64,000 bases of DNA from Astropecten irregularis (Eukaryota > Echinodermata > Asteroidea > Paxillosida > Astropectinidae). Below the pieces are notes generated by a model. The model saw nothing but the letters and a program-made list of their open reading frames with translations. It did no database searches and was not told the DNA's origin. Each line of letters starts with the position of its first letter. Position 1 is the first letter of the stretch. A program made the position numbers and the translations under genes. Of the stretch, positions 1-13,900 are shown piece by piece. The stretch is taken from NCBI GenBank assembly GCA_963971285.1, contig OZ020244.1, positions 4,402,001 through 4,466,000 on the forward strand, in the 5' to 3' direction.

Positions 1-69
1 ATGTTTAATGTTGGATTAGAGAAAGTGTGAGTTATGTTCTGTGACCTTTACCAATCATGTACCTTTAAA
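1..69. repeat. Right end of a TTAA-B MITE
   Basis: The text AATGTTGGATTAGAGAAAGTG through GACCTTTACCAATCATGTACCTTTAA is the terminal part of the TTAA-B family seen in full at 24460-24824. The rest lies outside the window. Confidence 0.75.
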
Positions 70-369
70 AAGTAGTTAGTAAATTTTACGTGGAAATTCT
101 GCATCAAAATATACAACTCCTTTATACAATAATACAATGCCTTCATCCAATATGTGGGTTTTGAGCAATGACTGTGTGTAGTCATGGCTTTGTAATAGAA
201 TATGGCCGTTTCATAATGGACCCTTCCGGCCTGTCAATTAAACTGTGCGCATTGACCAACTGGAGGACGCCTTGTAATCAGGTGACCGTGAAAGCCTCGG
301 TCAAACTCGGTCACATGCGGTATGTAAAATACACATGTGGGCGGAGCTTAAGAACAAATCGGGAACGGT

Positions 370-518
370 CCATTGTGCACCTCCAAGAGTTTGCAACATA
401 TTGGCCAATCACAATGCATGGAATTTGTCGACCCAATGCGCATCTGGAAAGGGTCGACCGATTCCACCCATTGTGATTGGCCAACGTGTTGCAAACTCTT
501 GGAGGCGCACTATTATGA
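370..518. repeat. Short palindromic element
   Basis: Arms of about 60 bp (CTCCAAGAGTTTGCAACA at 381-398 and its inverse near 490-507) flank ~20 bp of spacer. It includes an inverted CCAATCACAATG. The surrounding 70-370 shows nothing I recognise. Confidence 0.6.
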
Positions 519-654
519 ATCGCCCGTATTCTGAATATATCTGTTCATATTTGCAACAAAATTAAACCTCATTAGGACCATCACTTTCACAAATGGCTGG
601 CCTATGGGATTTTATGTACAAAGTTTTAGCACAAACTGTGTGCAATGGCATTTT

Positions 655-1520
655 CATATACAGTGGAATGCTGCTATAATGAACACAGTGGAATCCATAG
701 AAATTGTTTGTTAAAGTGGTAGTTTTTGATAGCAATTTAAACAACAATGTTCAGTATGATTTGTATGCAAACATTGGGAGCCAAGGATGACATTCAGTAT
801 GTTTGTTATACAGTTGAACGCCACTATAACGAACACCACTATACCAAATTTGGCAATGCTGAACGTCTTCCTTGGCTCCAAATTTTTCTTTACATACATA
901 CTATAACGAATGACCACTATAACAGACAATAGGGGTTTTCGATTGACGTGTTCACCTAGTGGACTGCGACATGATGATGTTATTTCTTCAATCTGCGCAA
1001 GCGCCACGTCCACTAGCACGGCCACTGGCAGAATCTAGGACGCGTCCACAGCCCTTTTGCCGTTCACCTCAATGGAGAACGCGTGACCACGTTCACATTC
1101 ACAGGCATTGAAGGAGCGCCATTTTCCAAACCATGGAAACAACTTCAAACTACAACATAAATTCATCATCATCGAACACGTCGTCAAAATAATACAAAAC
1201 AAGAGCTTCAAGGAGTCGGTGGAGGTTTACCATGACACTTAACAGCTGATCAATCGGTCAAGATGGCGCAGGTTATGAATATTCATTGCAAAGACATCAC
1301 GTCTTGACGTGCGTCGACTGTTAACGAAACGCCTCCAAAATGAGGTGAATGGAGGGTGTTGACTAATTGAGTGAACGTCCGTTGTGGACATGAACGGCGT
1401 CCTTGTTTACACAATCGAAAACCCCTTAATATCTGTGCATCATGCCATGTTCATTATAGCGGCGTTCCACTGTAGCAGTATTCATTATAGCAGCGTTCCA
1501 ATACCTTCACGGCACAGTAC
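655..1520. mobile_element. MITE with CTATAATGAACAC repeats, host to a second element
   Basis: Starts with TGGAATGCTGCTATAATGAA and ends with the inverse form TTCATTATAGCAGCGTTCCA. Internal CACTATAACGAACACCACT motifs repeat. It is interrupted at 932-1425 by an element with GGGGTTTTCGATTG ends. Related fragments occur near 31560-31605 and 60475-60508. Confidence 0.6.
932..1425. mobile_element. Nested MITE with GGGGTTTTCGATTG termini
   Basis: Perfect 14-bp inverted ends (GGGGTTTTCGATTG and its complement). No coding capacity. It sits inside the 655-1520 element, so it is the younger of the two. Confidence 0.7.
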
Positions 1521-1763
1521 ACATTTACTGCATAAGCCCGGTCCCTTTACAATGGGAACAATCCTTCCCCAAAAGTCGGCTTTTGCTGACAAAATGAATT
1601 TTGTGCACAAAGTCTATGGACATTTGGTTTAATAACAATAGAACAAACGGAAGAACAATATGGAGGTACCTATAGTATAGGGTGATTAGGATGATCTGAA
1701 AAATGGTCTGTGCTGATGCTAGACAATTAAGTACTTTTTAATGTATGGAATTTGTGTACTCAC

Positions 1764-1901
1764 CAATGCATGAGACTCTGTCTAGATCTAAATCATATCC
1801 TTGCTCACAGTAGCATTCATACGATGATTGGCCAAAGGGTCTACATCCATATGCACAATTTGCAAACATACAAGCCAGGGAAGACGATGGCAATTCATCC
1901 T
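1764..1901 (-). CDS. FBLN1: Fibulin-like exon 6, EGF-like module 3
   Basis: Encodes EDELPSSSLACMFANCAYGC, RPFGQSSYECYCEQGY and DLDLDRVSCI, a third EGF-like module. Acceptor GTTCATCAG, donor ATTG|GTGAGT. A hAT-like element sits 40 bp upstream of the exon (from 1942). Later exons are off the left edge. Confidence 0.92.
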
Positions 1902-4900
1902 CTGATGAACAAACAAACAAACAAACATATGATAAACATGTAGCAGTATTAGGGCTGTGCATTCTACCCGGGTACTCGAAACCCGACCGAAACCATAGAG
2001 TACCCGGCTCCATTTTTTCGATTCCATTACCCGTAAAAAATAGCAACCATGCCCTTTTTCATATAATACATCACTGACCTGCAAATTGGTAGTTTTTGCA
2101 ATGTCAAAAGCAGATTATTTACTGCAAGTCTGTACTGAAGCCGGCAGCAAGCCACATATCGACGCAGTCCAGCCGCGATCTACGGTACCGGACAACGCGA
2201 CGCACCCAAGCCGCGATGTAGGCCTACATGTACCGACCAAAAATCCTACCGCGTACGGCAGATCATGATCGGAACCGACCGAGCCTACACCGTCCGTGCA
2301 CACACACACTACGTACGGTGTACACAGTATGTAGTCTTCCTGCCCACACGTGGTCGAGACTGGTGCACGTTGCTTTGACATAGTGGCTTTTACGCGTGGC
2401 CGTGTGTGGGGCGGGTACCAGTCATGCAACATTCGAGATTACCATGCTGACCATGTGCACAATGAATCGTGTTTACGTCTTAATAATGCTTTGGTCGCCC
2501 TAGGAATTTTTCTCACGTTATTTTTTTAAGATCTAGCACATGTACGTGAAAAGTGTGTTTCATCTAATTGGCCAACTGGACAAAATTACCGACTGAAATT
2601 CAAGTAAGATTTAGCTGATCAGGAAAATGTGATTTACGGGGTGGTCAGAATATTTTACGGGGATCACGCAACGAAATAACAACCCTGACAATGCATACAT
2701 CGTGTTTTATGTCGGCGGTGCTCGATGTCGGAAAAAAGATCGCGCTAAGTTTTGCTTGGCCTGTCATGTCGGTAGAAATAGCGTAAACTAAAATTCGGTA
2801 CCCCTAAAAATAGCCGAAATCCGCTAAAGGTCGGGGTGTTTTGGGGAGGGTCTGGTAATTTTTTAGCACGCCTGGCTTGGAGCCCCAATACGGTACTCAC
2901 CAACGGCCATTACGCAACATACCTCCGGGTTCTTAATTTCTTATGTTTTATATTATATCGCGGGTACCCGGGTACCCGCCCGTTTGGGCAAAGGGTACTC
3001 GGGTCCAAAATTACCCGTGAATGCACAGCCCTAAGCAGTATGTGAGTAGTTTAATGGCTTCTGACTGCTAAGGAATAAAGATAATTAACTGAAAAGTGAA
3101 CAAAGAAAAAATGACTGCTCTACCAACTGAGCCATCAAGCCCTACGTTGGTGTTGACCCCAATAGTCAATTATCTTTGTTCATCTGGCAGTAAGAAGTCA
3201 CGAAACCACGCACACACCACCATACCCCAAGGATTATTTCACCGATACGCGCAGCAATGCTGTAACCAGGGAACGGTACATGGGGGAACAGTATTCAGAA
3301 GGTCGCCGGTTCGAATCCCGCTCCAGTCATTTTTTCTTTGTTCACTTGTTCAAATCCCACTGAAGTCATATTTTCATTGTTCACTTTTTCAATGACTTTA
3401 AATGATTCCAGTTAGTTTCTCTTGGGGTTATTTGATGAGTATATTGATTAAAAAGCTGCATCCTTTTTGAGTGATCCCCATATACCATTTCTGAGCATGC
3501 AGCATTGCTTTAATATGCTGTGCGTATTTTAAATAATCCTTAATATAGTGGTATGTGAGTGGTTTCATGGCTTCTGATTACCAAACGAACAAAGATAATT
3601 GACTATTAGGGTCTAGGGACACCACCAATATAGGGCTGGATAGCTCAGTTGTTAAGAGTGCCAGTATGGCATTCTGTAGGTTGCTGGTTCGAATCCCGCT
3701 CCAGTCAATTTGTTTCTGTTTTCCTTTAAATGATCTAAAATCAACCCAGTCAGTTTCCCTTGTGGTTAATAATAATATATTGATTAAAAAGCTGTATCCT
3801 CTTTGAGCAATCCCCCATATACCATTTCTCTAATGTTGCGCAAATCTTAAATGATCCTTGGGATATAGCAGTATGTGCATGGTTTCATGGCTTCTGACTG
3901 CCAAAACAAGCGAAGATAATTGACTTTTATCAATATCTAACAAAACGAAGGAAAAAAAGTACGAACAGTGACGGACAAAAAAATACAAGGAGTGAATTTT
4001 TATGTCTGCACCACAACATTCCATCTGTCACATTCCATTGCATGAATGCGAAACATTCATCATAATCATTGTCGCTGACACCATGAACTGTCAAACAAGC
4101 ACGCACACACAAAATGTTGAGAAACAGCTGTTAGAGACACTGCTAATTTGAACCAGTAAATGAATAAAATGACGTTTTCTTTTTCTAAAAATAGGATTAT
4201 TAAAGGTAGTATTATACCAAAAAAGAAATGTTCACCTGTAGATTAACCTATAACAATAATACAGGGTATAAAGATGGTGCTGGTAGAAAGATACCAATAC
4301 AATTTTTCTGCCTGAAATGCTGTATTTATCTAGAACTGAGTAAAACAACGACCAACAATATTTTGGATCTTTATTCGATCAAAAATAACCTTGAAAAGAT
4401 TTAATAAATTCTGTGGGTGTTTTTTCACTGTTTTCTCAAAAAACCGGCCCTGTATGGGACTGGGAATTTCACAGATGACTGTTACCGTATCTTTATTGAT
4501 ATTTTTTCCCCATGAATCTGCATTTCTTTGACAAAAACCAAAGTATGATATTACCTTATAATTAACAGACCAATTGCGCAACCATTGTTTACATGCCATA
4601 AAATGACTTATAGTGGGTATTTTGTCATCTCATTTGGCACAGAGCAGCGGTGGAAATGTGCAAAGAAGAATGTGGATGATATAATAGTCTTCTTCGCTTG
4701 TTTCCACTGCTGTTCTGCACCAAATGAGATGAAAATATACCCATTATAAGTCTCGTGATGGCATGTATACATTGGTCACGCAATCGGTCTAATATAGTAG
4801 CCAACATAATTTGAGTTGTCCATGGGTATCATTACATAAACTGTATTAGTAACAAAAAAGCCTAAAACATGGGCATCATTTTGTGAAAACATCATTATTT

Positions 4901-7900
4901 TGTGTAAACGTTACCTTTCCAGTTTTATGAACTGAAATGTCTGTGCACAAAAAAAACATACACACACGATGTATGCAAAAATGTATACAGATTTTCATTA
5001 AAACTAAGATGGGTGTCAGTTTTTGAAACCATTTTTTGCCTCATGCCCAATTAGTATAATTAGCCAATAAGTTGAGAAGCCCTCTGAAATTGTGTGCAAG
5101 CAAATAGACAAAAAACAAAATTTGTCTCAATCACCAACAAATTAGAAATAAAAACAAATTTACAAACCCCTTACCCCTAACCCCCTAGGGTGTGTGCAAT
5201 AACATTAAAATTGAAAGTTGCCATAGCAACTTGCCATAGCAACATACCTTGACAGGTGTAGCCATTCGCCTGTAATCTGTATCCTTCAATGCAAGCACAC
5301 TGGTATGCACTGCCATTGGGTATGCATCGCTGTTCACAGGGAGAATCCTCACACGGATTATCATTAATTTCCTGTCTTCCTGTTGAAGCCAAAGGAAAAA
5401 CCACATGAAAATAAACTGAATACAAGTAATTAACTACTACAAACTGCTTCATTATCATGTATGCATATCGTCAACATTTTCACCAACTGACGAATCAGCC
5501 GAAAATCACTCAAATTTTCATTTTCCCTTTTTTGGGCTATTTCGGTATACCTTAACGTCCTTTACGTTTTAGTGAAAGTAGTTTTAGTAAAAACCGTCTA
5601 ATTTGTTAATTATGCTAATTGTAAAAATTGACGAATGTGCTGGAAATAAACTTTGTGTTTTCACGAACCATGACTGACACACGGTTGCACGGCGATTCGT
5701 CACTGCGCCCACTCGATTCGTCAGTTCGTGAAAACGCAAAACCCTGAATGCCACGCGCGCAACACAAAATCAGTCCTGTTTGAAGGACGCATGCGCTGTA
5801 TGAGACGAATCAGTGTTGCGCGCGTGGCATTCAGGGTTTTGTGTTTTCACGAACTGACGAATCGAGCGCGCACAGTGACGAATCCGCCGTGCTACCGTGC
5901 GTCAGTCATGGTTTTGCATTTTCACATACTGACGAATCTGTTTTGTAATGAGTAGCGTCTTAATTAATAAGCAACTGCATATTAAAGTATGTTCAAGATC
6001 TCAAGTAACTCATGTCCTTTCCAAACTTGCTAAAATTGTTTGGATTTGAAGCTTAAAAGTCGCCGAGATGGTGATTAAAAAAAACGTAAAACTTCAAACG
6101 CGATTTTCTCAGTTCATAGTTTGCGTGGCTGTGTGTACGGATTCGTCAGTTCGTGAAAACGTTGACGATATATTCATTATTATCATGAATATTCATGTAT
6201 TGGCACCGCGCATGCGTGGACAACAGTTGAGTGACTTGAGACATGACTCCATAATCATTAACCAGCGTTTACCCTTGTCTCAGCTTACTGGGACATAACA
6301 TACATCAAGCAAAATGATGACTTTAAATACATAAAATACTTGGAGGGCCTGATGTTTTGATCCTAACAGGATCTTCCTCAAAGGCTAAATAGTATTGAGT
6401 TAGGAGGGCCTGATGTTTCAATCCTAGCAGGTTCTTTCTCAAAGGCTAAATGGTCATAGTTAGGATGGCTTGACATTTCAATCCTAGCAGGATCTTTCTC
6501 AAAGGCTAAAAATGGCCAGATTTAAGGGGTCTGATGTTTCAATCCTAGCAGGGTCTTTCTCAAAAGCTAAACAGTCAGAGCTAGGAATGTCTGATGTTTC
6601 AATCTTAGCAAGATCTTTCTCAAAGGCTAAATAGTCAGAGTTAGGAGGGCCTGATGTTTCAATCCTAGCAGGGTCTTTCTCAAAAGCTAAACAGTCAGAG
6701 CTAGGAATGTCTGATGTTTCAATCTTAGCAAGATCTTTCTCAAAGGCTAAATAGTCAGAGTTAGGAGGGCCTGATGTTTCAATCCTAGCAGGGTCTTTCT
6801 CAAAAGCTAAACAGTCAGAGCTAGGAATGTCTGATGTTTCAATCTTAGCAAGATCTTTCTCAAAGGCTAAATGGTCAGAGTTAGGAGGGTCTGATGTTTC
6901 CATCCTAGCAGGATCATTCTCAAAGGCTATATGGTCAGAGTTAGGAGGGCCTGACGTTTCAATCCTCGCAGGATCTTTCTCAAAGGCTAAATGGTCAGAG
7001 TTAGGAGGGTCTGATGTTTTGATCCAAGCAGGATCTTCTTCAAAGGCTTAACAGTTTGAGTTAGGAGGGTCTAACATTTCAATCCTAGCAGGATCTTCCT
7101 CAAAGGCTACATAGTCAGTGTTAGGAGGGCCTGACGTGTCAATCCTAGCAGAGTCTTTATCAAACATGTCAAAGGCTAAACAATCAGAGTTAGGAGGGCC
7201 TGACGTTTCAATCCTAAAGAAACCAAGGACTGCTTTAAAGTGCATTTGTGATGTGAGTGTTTGGTTTTAGGAGGCAGAATCGGGTAAGAACTGATTTCAT
7301 GCATGCAACTTGGACTTTGCAAAAAGCGAGGAAACTCCAATCTATACAAGACATTAAGTGTGAAACACGGAAATCAGCTGATCTGAGGAAAAGTTGCACG
7401 CCTGTGATTCAAGTAACAATTTATTTTAATATGAAAAAAAAAAAATTAATTTAATATTAATGATTTACTGCAGTACCCGCCGCTATATTGGATTCGATTC
7501 ACCCTGCTGAACAGCTAGCTCGGTGGCCTAGCGGTATGACATCTGCACTAGTAAGCAGGAGGTCGTGGGTTCGAATCCCACCTGAGCCAGCATGTGAGTT
7601 TTTCATGTGGACTCACAAGCACTGAGTATACAGTGCTCATCCACATCGGTGAAGGGCAAGCCTAATTTGCGTATTAAAATTTAATTTGTCAAGTTGGCAA
7701 TCCAGTTTTAGAGAGCAGGGAGGAATACTTACGTCTGATGCAGGTCTTTTTATCGGAGGCCAGGTAGAACCCATCAGCACATTCACACGCGTAGGAGTTG
7801 ATGAGATTCACACACTTCATGCTGCAGAGCTGCACGTTGCTGTCTTGAGCCAAGCTGCATTCATTCCCTATTAAAGGTATAATACATGATTGGTAAAGGT

Positions 7901-10900
7901 CAAAGAACAACACTCACACTTTGTCTGATCCAACATGTACATGAGATATTAACCTGCGAAAATTTGAGCTCAATCGGACATCTGAGTCACGAGAAGAGAG
8001 CGAAAAACTCCATTTTTCTTATAAAAAACTTAAAGAATGGTTTTGAGCTTTACCCCGAGATCAAACCTGTTTTTGGTCTTAGTTTTACTAATTTCTGGAT
8101 AAATAGGCCCTACACCACTTCAAGCAGAAATATTTTAACAGTAAGTTTCTACCAGCACCATCTTCATATCCTAAAAGCTATACGTAAATCTGTGAACATT
8201 TCTGTTTGGGTATCAGGGGTTGAATTTCAGTAACTGAAAGTAGGTCTAGTAACTGAAGCATTTTACTAGAACTTAACTTTTTTCACTAGACCTCAGGCAT
8301 TCATTTTCATAGGAAAACCCTATGCAATATTGTGTCAAAAATCATCAATTTAGGCACCATTTCAATTGTGCAAGGAAGACAAAATCACTAGACATCCGGA
8401 CTAGTGCAGTACACACTTTACTAGACCAACACTGGAATCACTAGACTCGGTCCACGGTCTAGTGGATATTTCGAGCCCTGTACTCTACCTTTGAGAAACA
8501 TAACCAAGGTTCGATGTATGTCATGTATGTTGCATGTCACAGTCACTGAAACTTTATACCATCTTACATGTCTTAAAATGTTTTACAAGTTCAATATAAA
8601 GCCATTTGCGAGTTAAATCTGAATAGTATCTGGCACACAGACTTTTTTCATGGCACATGAACACCCTGGTTTGAATTTCCCAGACTAATGACTGTGTTGC
8701 TATATCACATGATTCGGGGCAAGGTTTTTTGCATAGTGATACCCATCTCTGGAATGGACTGGTTCCTTTGTGCCATTCTTATCCATTATGAACAGTGCAT
8801 TGGTACAAGACGTCTGTTATGTAACCAAGCAAAAGCTTGCCCGGAATCATGTGATATAGTAATAGTGTCTTCAGTCTGAAGAATTCAGGTTTTGATGTTT
8901 ATGTTCAGTGAAAGAATTCAGTGTTCCAGATATTGTTCAATTTTAACTCGTGAAAGGCTTAATTGTCCCCTTTTTGAGACTTATTTTCATTGAAATATCC
9001 AAAATTCTCAGCACCTTCAGAACAATTTTGATGTTATTTATTTCACTAATTTCCCTACCAAAATTATATAAGAACCGGTATTCCATTTTATATCTTCCTG
9101 CATTCATATTCAATTGATGTTGCTCATTTTAAAAAACAAAATGAGATAACACAGCTCAATAATTTAATTAAATTCCTGTTAAATGAAAAAAACCCAAAGA
9201 CTCAAAATATGTTGTGACTATGTAATCAGTAAAAATGTAATTTGTCCAAAAAAAATATGAAACAGCCATTATGGCACTTTGCCAAAGTTGGCCACGGCCT
9301 CCACAGCTATACTATTTCAGATCCCTCCAGAGATGTAAAATTCCCTGATAATAATCTAAACATGAAACTCAATCTGCATTGCTAAGCAAAGTGCGAGCAT
9401 GTCACCAATGTCATGTCCAAGTTGCGATGGTGATACTGACTAATCTAAGATATGAATTGTAGATGTCTGGTCATTTTAAAGGTAGTATCATACTTCTGGT
9501 AGCATACCAAACCAGAAATGTTCACAGATTTACGTATAACTTACAGTGCATAAAGACAATTTTTCTGCCTGAAATGCTGTATATATCCAGACATGATAAA
9601 AATAAAAGACCGAAAACAGTTTTGATCTCCGATCAAAACATCACAATTACAATTATCTTACAATTTTTAGTAACAATTGCAACGTTTTTTCACTGTTTTC
9701 TACTGTTTCCAATGATCAATTGAGCTGAAAATGTCACAGGTTTGTTTTTATTCCATGACAAATCAATTTATGAACAGACCGCAGCTGTTCTACCAACTTT
9801 ACCAAGGTATGACTATGTTGCATGTACTACCTTTAACTGACACACAGCATTGCTTTTATTCCTTTCCCTTAGTTTGGTGGTGGTGGGGTGGTGTGGGAGG
9901 TGGGGTGATTAGCAGGAAAATATTTTATGGTTCACAATAGCACCCCGTACATGTATTAAGAGATGTCAAATTGTTGTTTACCATATAAAAATTAATTTGT
10001 ACAGTGATGCAACCCTTTTTCTACCTACATCGTCTTTGAGTGATCCCCCATGTACTGTTTCTCAGGTTGCAGCATTGCTAATGCTGCACACATCTTTAAT
10101 AAACGATCCTTCGTATATAGCGGTCTGGTTTCATGGCTTCTGACTGCCAAACAAACAAAGCTAATAGGAGACTTTTGGAGAGTCGGTCTTGAGTCAACAG
10201 CACACGTGCGCGCACGCGCGCGCAAAACAACGCGCGCATGCTCACAATTGTGCAAGCATGGTTTGCGCGTGCGCTCTTGACTCAAGACCGACTCTCCAAA
10301 AGTCTCCCATTGACTATTAGGGACACCACAAACATAGGATATGGTATATGGTATACGATATTCAGAAGGTCACTTGTTCAAATCCTGCTCCAGTCAATTT
10401 GTCTTCGTTCACTTTTCAACCCATTTTCTGTAAGAAATTCCTAGTCTTTGGAATTTTGAACGCTGTTTCATTGTGAAAATCAGTCACAATCTCACTCACG
10501 TTTGTAGCAAGTCGGGGGTTAAGTACGTGTGTGCAGTTTATTTCCGTTACGTGCATGTTGAGTGTCATTCTTCGTGTCGCTGACGATCCCCTCATAATTT
10601 CTCAAAAACCGCAAACTTTCCAAGACCTTAGCTTACTAACATTAATACGGCTATCCAAACAAACAGTTCAAGTTCATATGAGTTTGGTAACAGTGAAGTT
10701 TAATTCTTGTCTCTTATACTTATCGGACCAGGGGTCGATTTCACCAAATTCAATACCAATTACTAGCAATAGTAGAAATTCACATGCATTGCAGGTCCAC
10801 GTAAAAGTCAGAGGATACGATGAGTTATCCTTCGTTGCGATTGATCATAGGGCTCCATGACTGGGGCCGATTTCATGAAGCCCGATCGTAACTCAAGTTT

Positions 10901-13900
10901 CAAAGAATAACCCATGTTAGGGATGGAATCCTATCCTACGACTTCTACGTGGGGCTACAATGCATCATAAGTCCTTTGATTGATAGTATTACGATGAGTT
11001 TGGTGAAATCGGACCCTGGTGATATTGTAAACCAATGCCATTTACTTGCAAGCCTATGTACAAGTACACGTGCAAGGTCATAGTGTAGGGCCTTTGTTTA
11101 TGGATACTCACTGTCATTAGCACCGGATGCACGCATGCAACATTCCCGGAATGCAAAGTCACACTCTGTGCCCAGATCGGTGCCTTCGCATGGGGCCCTG
11201 GCAGATTCCCAATACGCCTTCATGCCAAGCTCACAGCATTCACAGCAAGTCTAGCAAAGAACAAAAAACAAACCAAACTCAATCAACTCACAGAAAGTAG
11301 TCAAGCTTGTAGGAATGTGAGACTTTTGGAGCTGGGTCTTCAACTCAGCGCACACACACACAACATTGTTGTACACATGCTCACAATGGTAGACTTCAAG
11401 GAGAAGTCTTCTAGTCAACAGCGCACGCACGCGCAAAACAACGCGCGCATGCTCAAAATTGCACGCGCATGGTTTGCGCATGCGCTGTTGACTTGAAGAC
11501 CGGTTCTCCAAAGTCTCCCAATGCGCGCGCATGATTAGAGCTGGAAAAAAGAGACTTCAGTCTACTTCAGCCCATCATGTTTTTGAACCAGATCGAAGAG
11601 ATGCAACATTTACACTGCGTTTTTGGTGAATCAGCTCGCACAAAACGGATCACGGTGAAAAATGCAGTTTGGAACCGGGTTGAGATTTTCAACCCTGGCC
11701 CCTACCAGGTTAAAATTTTGATCAGGTTAGGCTGTTCTACCCGGGTTGGCTCGGGGTTGAACATGGGGGTGTGAAAAGGGTTGAAACAAATCTTAGGGTT
11801 TGATACAGTTCCAAACACAAGATTTTTGATAGTGTCAAAAGGTCCTTCACTCACACTCACTGCTCCCCCAAGTTTGCAATGAGTGGAATGCTGGTCCATC
11901 AAGATCACATAATAGGTGGGTTCGGGCATCAGGGTATACAGTAATCCGAATGTAAGTTTTTGAGTGGCGCCCTCTTTTGATTAAAAAAGAAGCTGCGGTG
12001 GTGTCTGTATATCATTTCATACACTGTCAAATCATCTTTTATTGAAATCTGAGAAGCCGGAAAGCGAATCATGAGCCAAAGACCGGTGGGGAAATCCGGA
12101 AGATGTTGTCCATGTTGAATATCCTTCTAAGTTTGTGTTCCTTTCAGGAATAAATCGTGCACAATGTGCCGAGCTGGATTTGCAGTGCGTTTAATCAAAA
12201 GAGGGCGACACTCCAAAACCTGTATTCTGATTTAATACTGCATAAGAGCTGTCCCTGTCCCCTTTTGAAAATTTTGCACAAAACTCTTCTTTTTGAGACA
12301 TAGACACTTCTAGAGTTCACAAAACAAAATTTCAAGTTAGGGCAGGTGAGCACAAATTACCACCGTGACGATCTTTTGAAAATTGGACCAGCAGGCAAAT
12401 GCAAAGCAAAGGTCAGACATTTTGCTATGTCTACCACTGCCAAATGTTGTGACAAAATTTAAAGAATGTTGTCAACCAAGTTTCTAAAAGACCCAAACTT
12501 ACTATTTCTTTGTTTTTCTTTGTTTTCTTTGTTATACGGATAATCGTAACCGTAACCGAAAAAAAGACGGGACATAATCGGTTACAAAATTATTCGTAAA
12601 ATTACAGCTCTATCCCGATGAGATTGACTTTTGATAAAAAGGGAGCATAAAAAGTCTGAAATCTGAAAATCTCCTATACTTTTGTGCACAGCCGGTGAGG
12701 AAAAAATCTGAAATCCAAAACAAAAAAATCTGAAATCAGATTTTATTTTAATCTGAGAAATCTCACCCCTGCTAGTAAAAGCAGCATGAAAATTATAATA
12801 ACAAAATGTTACCTTCTCGACTGAAGCACACCCATCCGGTTGGACCCTATCGCAGCTTCCATTGGATGTTCGATAATCCAATCCTTTGATACACATGCCC
12901 TTCTGCAGCTCCTGAACGCAGCAGGATCGCATGATGGTCCTGCAATGGATGAGATCTTCTACATCCTGGGAGCCAATGTCTGGAATAGGTGAGGAGTCGA
13001 TGGCTTCGCAGGAACTCTGTCGATTAGCATGGGTTGTGCCATTGTTGCAACAGATAGGTATTGAATGTTGCAATCGAACAGCTACAGTCAAAGGGAATCA
13101 ATAGAAAACTCAAATCATTGGTGATTCACAAAAATATTAATAACAATTTCTGAAAAATTGGCCAAATGTTAGAGCTTAGTTATGGATTTATCCATTTTTT
13201 TTTAGTAATGGATTCCTGAAAGTTTCAAGGATCTTAAATATTGATCCATTAAGGTTACATTGGCTATGTTCAGACACAGTTCTCTAGGGACTGAAAGGTT
13301 TTAATATGGTCACAGCGGGAGGTAAACACTCTATCCCAAACCCCTTGCATTCATGCTACACAGGGTTAAACCATTAAACTGGAAATGGTCTATCTCTGGT
13401 GTTGCATAACTCCAAAACCGAACTTCCCTTAATTTACAAGCAGTGACATAAATCACGGGTGAGTTATGCAACTGCTCCCAGTCAATCTAAACCGGATGTG
13501 GTTGAGATTGGCCATTCAGATGTAGACAGGTCTACGTAGTCTAGACCGTCTCTCCTCAGCGGTCTAAGTTTTTTTAGTTTTCGAAGCATCTAAAACAGTC
13601 TATCATAGACCGTTCAGACAAGTGGGTAGATAGACCCTTTTCTGTTCAACTCAAAGATAGACCACTTTTAGGTCTACTTTTGATCGGTTATTTCAATAGG
13701 GGGCACCCTTTGAAAGGGCTCATTCACTGAACTCAACTCGTGCGCCATGAGCTCTTTACCGCCCCATGCATAATGCATGCTTTGCGCTGTGTGATATCGC
13801 GATCAGCAATAGAGACCCCATCTTAACGCTCCCATGGGCTTTGGTCCCTGTCCCCCTTCCTTACTCAATGGTCAGACAATGGAGGAAGGAAATATGGTCA

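Noticed and set aside
7517..7590. Functional tRNA-Thr gene
   Set aside because: D-stem and anticodon-loop defects, and the same body is found as repeats at 50071-50943; SINE or pseudogene is more likely.
12582..12812. Extension of the fibulin exon 2 frame past AAG|GTAACA
   Set aside because: The donor is good and the extra residues are encoded by a repeat; they are intron read-through.
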